Assembly: GCA_046318595.1 (NCBI GenBank)
Contig: JBKCTV010000066.1
Span: 32,623-96,622, forward strand
Direction: 5' to 3'
From: DAITMV01 sp046318595
Lineage (GTDB): Bacteria > Pseudomonadota > Gammaproteobacteria > Burkholderiales > Burkholderiaceae_B
DNA length: 64,000 bases
This document shows, in pieces, positions 59,720-64,000 of the stretch; position 1 is the stretch's first letter; every line of letters starts with the position of its first letter. The notes beneath the pieces are model-generated. The model was not told the DNA's origin. It worked only from the letters and a program-made list of their open reading frames with translations, and searched no databases. Both the position numbers and the translations under genes were made by a program.

Positions 59720-60706
59720 TCAGTCGACACGGTGACTGGCGGCCACGATTGCCGCATCCACCGAGGCAGCCGCCGACAGGCGCGATGGGACCGGCGGCTC
59801 GACGACGTCAGCGGAGACCGCCGTTTTCAACGGAACGACCGGTGGCAATACGGCAGGCGGCAGGGGTTTGACGGGCGCTGGCGGCTGCAGCAACTGGCGC
59901 ATCAACACCGCGACGCTGACGCCATTGGCGGCGCGCCGCATGCGCTCGCGCTCGGCCTTGACCTTATCCGGATACCCGCCATGGTTACCGGAATTGGCGG
60001 CGCCCACATACATACTGAGCGCGCTATCGAGCGTACGGGTGCGGTCCAGACAGTTGCGCAGGATACGCGCCCCGACCTGCATGCTCCCAACAGGGTGAAA
60101 TGCGGAGCGCTGCGTCGGCGGCAGGGACTCGAATTTTTCTCCATGTACCTGGGTCATGACCTGCATCAGTCCTTGCGCGCCCATGTCACTGGCGGCCAAG
60201 GGGTTGAAACTGGACTCGACGCCCGCTACGGCAAGAATCAGCATCGCATCGAGGTTTTCATTGCGTGCGACCAGATAGGCCGAGCGCACCAAGGCTTCCG
60301 ACGCATCCCTGCCGATGCGATAGCGCACCGCCAGGTACTGCGAGACACGACGCTGCTCGCGCGACATCGTTTCCCACGAGGGTGGGGGCCGACTCAGGCC
60401 TGGCGTCAGGCTGACGAGCTGCTGATTCTGCCCAATCGGCGGCGACAGCCAATCAGCGCCATTGCTCAGGGCGCCGAGAACCCCAACTTTTTGCACTTCG
60501 GACGAAAAAAAAGCCTGCACTGGTGACCAGAAGAATACTTTGCTGCGCAGCTCGGGCTTCCAGACAGAAACCATGATGAGGCCAATCATGCCCAGCCCGA
60601 GGAGGGATAGACTATTGCGGGTGAAAATAAGCGTTCTGCGAATAAACTCGCCATGCGCAGTATCGGCCCAGGCGCGTAAAACGCTCAGCATATAGCGTCT
60701 AAGCAT
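59720..60706 (-). CDS. lytic transglycosylase (SLT domain) with membrane anchor
   Basis: The 328-residue protein starts after a strong AGGAGGT. An N-terminal anchor (about 32-48) precedes the SLT domain with LILAVAGVESSFNPLAASDM (Glu164) and GAQGLMQVM. A proline/alanine-rich tail follows (about 275-328). It probably cleaves peptidoglycan from the periplasmic face. Divergent from ubiD. Confidence 0.9.
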   Translation of the reverse strand: MLRRYMLSVLRAWADTAHGEFIRRTLIFTRNSLSLLGLGMIGLIMVSVWKPELRSKVFFWSPVQAFFSSEVQKVGVLGALSNGADWLSPPIGQNQQLVSLTPGLSRPPPSWETMSREQRRVSQYLAVRYRIGRDASEALVRSAYLVARNENLDAMLILAVAGVESSFNPLAASDMGAQGLMQVMTQVHGEKFESLPPTQRSAFHPVGSMQVGARILRNCLDRTRTLDSALSMYVGAANSGNHGGYPDKVKAERERMRRAANGVSVAVLMRQLLQPPAPVKPLPPAVLPPVVPLKTAVSADVVEPPVPSRLSAAASVDAAIVAASHRVD

Positions 60707-60931
60707 GCAACAACCTCCTTGTTTGCGGCGACAGTCATGAATCCGGCTGTCGCCTCATTCCATTCAGTTGGCAGAAAAAGTCCGCCGGCGGGCTTACAGA
60801 GAGGCGCATTGTAGGCAGCTACAATCCAATGGTCAACTCTGCACCCGAGCGAGTGAAGCTCGCCTCCCTCGTTTGGGGTTGATTCCATGGAACGGCTTAC
60901 AATCTCCCAACGACTCATTCATCGACTTTTT

Positions 60932-62548
60932 ATGGCCTATCAAGATCTACGCGATTTCATCGATCAGCTGCGCCAAATCGGCGAGCTCGCGGATGTTTGC
61001 GAGCCCGTCAGCCCTTGCCTCGAAATGACCGCCTTGTGCGCCAAGGCCTTGCAGGCCCAGGGGCCGGCGCTACTTTTTCAGCCGCCCGGCGGCTTCGGCC
61101 AACGCGTGCTGGGCAACCTCTTCGGCACGACCCGACGCGTCGCGCTCGGCATGGGGGCCGAAGACCTCGCCGGCTTACGCCGAATCGGCGAAACGCTGGC
61201 CTATCTCAAGGAACCGCAGCCGCCGCAGGGCTGGCGCGACGCCATCGACAAATGGCCACTGGTCAAACAGGTGCTGTCGATGGCCCCGAAGGTGCTACGC
61301 TCGGGGCCCTGCCAGGACATCGTGCACGAAGGCGCTGCGGTGAACCTGGCCATGCTGCCGATCTGGACCTGTTGGCCGGAAGACGTCGCGCCGCTGATCA
61401 CCTGGGGCCTGGTGGTGACCCGTGGCCCGCAACGCAAACGGCAGAACCTAGGCATTTACCGACAACAAGTTTTGAGCCGCAACCGGCTCGTCATGCGCTG
61501 GCTGGCGCACCGCGGCGGCGCGCTCGACTTTCGCGAGCATGCTTTGGCACACCCTGGCCAACCCTTTCCGATGAGCGTCGCCCTGGGCGCCGATCCGGCC
61601 ACTATCTTGGGCGCCGTCACCCCCGTGCCGGACAGCTTGTCGGAATACCAGTTCGCTGGCCTGCTGCGCCACGGGCGTACCGAGCTGGTCAAATGCCTGG
61701 GCAGCGACTTGCAAGTACCGGCACGCGCCGAGATCATTCTCGAAGGGCATATTTATCCGTCATCGGCCGCACCCGAGATACCCGGGACGCCGCCAGGCGG
61801 CCGGCCGCCGCCACCGCTGCCGGCCGCACTGCGCGGCTGGGACTGCGCACTCGAGGGGCCATACGGCGACCATACAGGCTATTACAACGAACGCGACTGG
61901 TTTCCGGTATTCACCGTGGACCGGATGACGATGCGCCAGGATGCAATCTACCATTCCACCTATACCGGCAAACCGCCCGATGAGCCCGCCATTTTGGGCG
62001 TGGCCTTGAACGAGGTTTTCGTGCCCATCCTGCAAAAGCAGTTTCCGGAAATCGTCGACTTTTATTTACCGCCCGAAGGGTGCAGCTACCGAATGGCAGT
62101 CGTGTCGATCAAAAAAGCGTATGCGGGACATGCCAAGCGCGTCATGTTCGGCATCTGGAGTTTCCTACGGCAGTTCATGTATACCAAGTTCATCATCGTG
62201 GTCGACGGGGATATCGACGTGCGCAGCTGGCAGGACGTGATCTGGGCGCTTACCACCCGCATGGACCCGGTGCGTGACACCCTGCTGGTCGATCAGACGC
62301 CCATCGATTACCTGGATTTCGCCAGCCCGGTCAGCGGCCTAGGGGGCAAGATGGGCCTGGACGCCACCAACAAATGGCCCGGAGAAACGCAGCGGGAGTG
62401 GGGGCGGATCATCGAACCGGACGCTGCGGCGCAAAAGCGCATCGATGCGCTGTGGCAGACCATTTCGGCGGCGTTCTCAAACCACCCTGTCAGCCGGCCT
62501 GAATCGGGGCCCGGCTCGTTCAACGTGAGCGGTGGTACCAGCGGCTGA
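60932..62548 (+). CDS. ubiD: UbiD family (de)carboxylase with a proline-rich insertion
   Basis: The 538-residue product has the UbiD features: NLGIYRQQVLSRNRLVMRW (active Arg region), LEGHIYP and EGPYGDHTGYYNERDWFPVF with the catalytic Glu region, which binds prenylated FMN. It converts 3-octaprenyl-4-hydroxybenzoate in ubiquinone synthesis. Between PE282 and EGPYG there is an extra run of 26 codons (61778-61855) rich in Pro and Gly (IPGTPPGGRPPPPLPAALR). An ATG at 60887 is an alternative start. It overlaps the convergent yqjK-like gene by 29 bases. Confidence 0.93.
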   Translation: MAYQDLRDFIDQLRQIGELADVCEPVSPCLEMTALCAKALQAQGPALLFQPPGGFGQRVLGNLFGTTRRVALGMGAEDLAGLRRIGETLAYLKEPQPPQGWRDAIDKWPLVKQVLSMAPKVLRSGPCQDIVHEGAAVNLAMLPIWTCWPEDVAPLITWGLVVTRGPQRKRQNLGIYRQQVLSRNRLVMRWLAHRGGALDFREHALAHPGQPFPMSVALGADPATILGAVTPVPDSLSEYQFAGLLRHGRTELVKCLGSDLQVPARAEIILEGHIYPSSAAPEIPGTPPGGRPPPPLPAALRGWDCALEGPYGDHTGYYNERDWFPVFTVDRMTMRQDAIYHSTYTGKPPDEPAILGVALNEVFVPILQKQFPEIVDFYLPPEGCSYRMAVVSIKKAYAGHAKRVMFGIWSFLRQFMYTKFIIVVDGDIDVRSWQDVIWALTTRMDPVRDTLLVDQTPIDYLDFASPVSGLGGKMGLDATNKWPGETQREWGRIIEPDAAAQKRIDALWQTISAAFSNHPVSRPESGPGSFNVSGGTSG

Positions 62549-62897
62549 GTGCGCCCAGCAAACCACCCAGCGAAACCGCTCTCAACAAGCGCCCAAAAAA
62601 GGACACAGGGGATGCGCCACGCGTGTTTCGAGGCGTTTTGTTTCGTTTGCTGAACCCAAACAGAGAGACGATGGACAGCACTAGCGGGTAAAACCGCAGT
62701 GCTCGCCGCCCCAACCGCACCGCCATCAGCAAACCGCCTGGACTGGAAAGAGTACGCAAGGGGCTTCCGAGCCAATGTCTCCATGAGAATGCTTCCCGCA
62801 CCTCGTCGCAAGCGTGACGCAACTCCATTCGCTGCATCTTCACTTTCAGCAAAAGCAGTTCTTTGCGAGCATCAAGCAAAGGCTGATGTTTACTCAT
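62520..62897 (-). CDS. YqjK-like protein
   Basis: The 125-residue protein has an N-terminal coiled part (ELLLLKVKMQRMELRHAC) and a hydrophobic stretch (about 70-85), as in YqjK. Its ATG overlaps the yqjE-like stop by eight bases. Function is unclear; the operon is associated with envelope and ribosome inactivation in E. coli. Confidence 0.65.
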   Translation of the reverse strand: MSKHQPLLDARKELLLLKVKMQRMELRHACDEVREAFSWRHWLGSPLRTLSSPGGLLMAVRLGRRALRFYPLVLSIVSLFGFSKRNKTPRNTRGASPVSFFGRLLRAVSLGGLLGALSRWYHRSR

Positions 62898-63297
62898 GAT
62901 GATCGCCTGAGGAAGTGGCGGGCCGCCCGGTGTCCGAAGCCAGGCATCGGGTCAGCGCCTGATAATCCTTGCTCATTTCCTCGAAGCTCGCCTGAAACGG
63001 CGGCGGTCCATTCTCAAAAGTACGTTTCAGACGGACGCACAGCAGCCCGCCCACGGCAAAGTACACCACGGCAACGACGATGATCGACGACAGCCGATAA
63101 GAGTCCCAAAAGTGCGCAATGATTAGAAACGTCAGGACGATCAGCCCCAGAGTGATCGACAGCATCGCCGCCAAGCCAGTGAATAGCTGCACCAGCAGGC
63201 GGTTTTTTTCTTCGATCAGCTCGATCCCGGCTAGCTCCAAGCGCGTTTGCGCCATAGCCAGCGCGGAGACAACGACTTGCTTGAGCGCAGCGATCAT
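62890..63297 (-). CDS. phage-holin-family membrane protein (YqjE, DUF1469)
   Basis: The 135-residue protein has a helical start (LKQVVVSALAMAQTRLELAG), then two membrane helices (about 37-60 and 70-90). It is the middle gene of the yqjD-yqjE-yqjK set. The ATG is 26 bases after the yqjD-like stop. Confidence 0.82.
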   Translation of the reverse strand: MIAALKQVVVSALAMAQTRLELAGIELIEEKNRLLVQLFTGLAAMLSITLGLIVLTFLIIAHFWDSYRLSSIIVVAVVYFAVGGLLCVRLKRTFENGPPPFQASFEEMSKDYQALTRCLASDTGRPATSSGDHHE

Positions 63298-63323
63298 TCT
63301 GGGTTTACGTCCATTCGGTCAGG

Positions 63324-63623
63324 TTAGCGACGGTTGACCAACAAGCCTAGCAAGAAACCGGCCGCAGCCGCCATCCCGGCCGTGCGCCAGGGATGATCGT
63401 GCGCATAATCGTCGGCGGCCTGGGCGGCGGCACGACTTTTCTCGTAAACGACAGCCTGCGCGTCCTGCATGGCATCCTTGGCGCGGCGCAGGTTGCCCAG
63501 GGCCTTGTCGCGCAGCTCGACGGCGCGTTCGCCGGATGTGGCGGCTGCCGCTTTGATCAGATCTTCGGCGTCGGACAGGACGCTTTTGATATCGGTAAAC
63601 AATTTGTCTTTGGTGTTATCCAT
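63324..63623 (-). CDS. YqjD/ElaB family (DUF883) ribosome-associated protein
   Basis: The 99-residue protein starts at the ATG at 63623 after AAGGGG, has a long helical amphipathic region and a C-terminal membrane helix (HPWRTAGMAAAAGFLLGLL). DUF883 proteins link ribosomes to the inner membrane in stationary phase. It is the first gene of this three-gene set. Confidence 0.85.
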   Translation of the reverse strand: MDNTKDKLFTDIKSVLSDAEDLIKAAAATSGERAVELRDKALGNLRRAKDAMQDAQAVVYEKSRAAAQAADDYAHDHPWRTAGMAAAAGFLLGLLVNRR

Positions 63624-63870
63624 CGTTACGCCCCTTGATCGGCAGGAAATGAAATAGTCATGCAGTGTAGCAAACCCGGCCGCGAACAGGAAAACACTCC
63701 CAGGAAAACAGCGCCTTTTGAAAAATTTCTCTGTGGGGCCAGTTGTGAAATATTTTCGCTCGGAGCGGTTAAGCCACGGGCTGGCCAACCAGTTTGCCGC
63801 CAGCGTCAAAAAAGCCTGGGCGACAAGCTGGCTGGGGGGGTGGGGGGCACAGAGGCCGGCATGGTTCAGC
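63624..63870. other. intergenic region upstream of the yqjD-like operon
   Basis: About 250 bases with no coding frame I support. It contains a G-rich string at 63833-63848 and presumably the promoter of the yqjD-like operon on the minus strand. No clear -35/-10 pair was found. Confidence 0.4.
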
Positions 63871-64000
63871 TCAGAGAGGCGGCCGCAAGACTCCCAATTC
63901 GCGCGACAGCCTTAAGATCTCCTGAATTTCGAAATTTCGGATTTCGCCTGGCTGCTTGCCGATGGTGTGCATCAGTTCGAGATACCTGGCATCGTTCTCG
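63871..64000 (-). CDS. 3' end of an unidentified gene (cut by window edge)
   Basis: The frame is open from the right window edge to a stop at 63871-63873 and gives the last 42 residues, with charged helical sequence (RNFEIQEILRLSRELG). I do not recognise the family. Confidence 0.5.
   Translation of the reverse strand, partial: ENDARYLELMHTIGKQPGEIRNFEIQEILRLSRELGVLRPPL

Overview
The window looks like a chromosomal segment of a GC-rich betaproteobacterium. The reasons are the gene neighbourhoods: gloB / yafS-rnhA-dnaQ, bamD next to rluD-pgeF, phaC-phaA-phaB-phaR followed by rimO, sucA-sucB-lpd-zapE, and rpsP-rimM-trmD-rplS. The genus cannot be fixed from the sequence alone. I saw no tRNA, rRNA, CRISPR array, integrase or complete insertion sequence.

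Layout. 1-5.4 kb (minus strand): the N-terminal part of a membrane sensor histidine kinase cut by the window edge, then the tight operon pabBC fusion - putative Na+/H+ antiporter - mgtE. 5.5-8.9 kb (plus): three coupled genes of unclear role (degenerate family-2 glycosyltransferase-like membrane protein, membrane-anchored beta-helix protein, polytopic membrane protein). 8.9-12.3 kb (minus): yafS-like gene, rnhA, dnaQ and a patatin-like lipase, divergent from gloB. 12.3-23 kb: gloB, mltD, a fused ispDF gene, mfd, serB, an RpfF-type DSF synthase and rimO. 22.6-27.1 kb (minus): the polyhydroxybutyrate cluster phaC-phaA-phaB-phaR.

27.2-37.1 kb (minus): a defence cassette lying between phaC and pgeF. 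It carries hsdM, an Abi_2 gene, three gene remnants joined head to tail (DUF1016/YhcG, GIY-YIG and the last third of hsdS), an MntA-HepT toxin-antitoxin pair, an OLD-family ATPase-TOPRIM gene and hsdR. Several of these overlap by a few bases, as in a translationally coupled operon. The specificity subunit is broken, so the restriction system probably does not work from this locus alone.

37.2-53 kb: pgeF, rluD, bamD, a DinG-type helicase, a YdcH-like protein, a coiled-coil periplasmic protein, tex, a GlcG-like protein, zapE and the 2-oxoglutarate dehydrogenase genes lpd, sucB, sucA. 53-64 kb: the rpsP-rimM-trmD-rplS ribosomal operon, a TM2-domain protein, erpA, the tail end of an AEC transporter gene, an AI-2E family permease, the malic enzyme maeB, a lytic transglycosylase, ubiD (with an in-frame insertion), a yqjD-yqjE-yqjK-like envelope stress operon, and the 3' end of an unidentified gene.

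Taken together the window holds core functions (TCA cycle, ribosome assembly, folate, isoprenoid and ubiquinone synthesis, peptidoglycan turnover, carbon storage as PHB), interrupted by one clear accessory block. The least explained parts are the 5.5-8.9 kb cluster and the mosaic inside the defence cassette.
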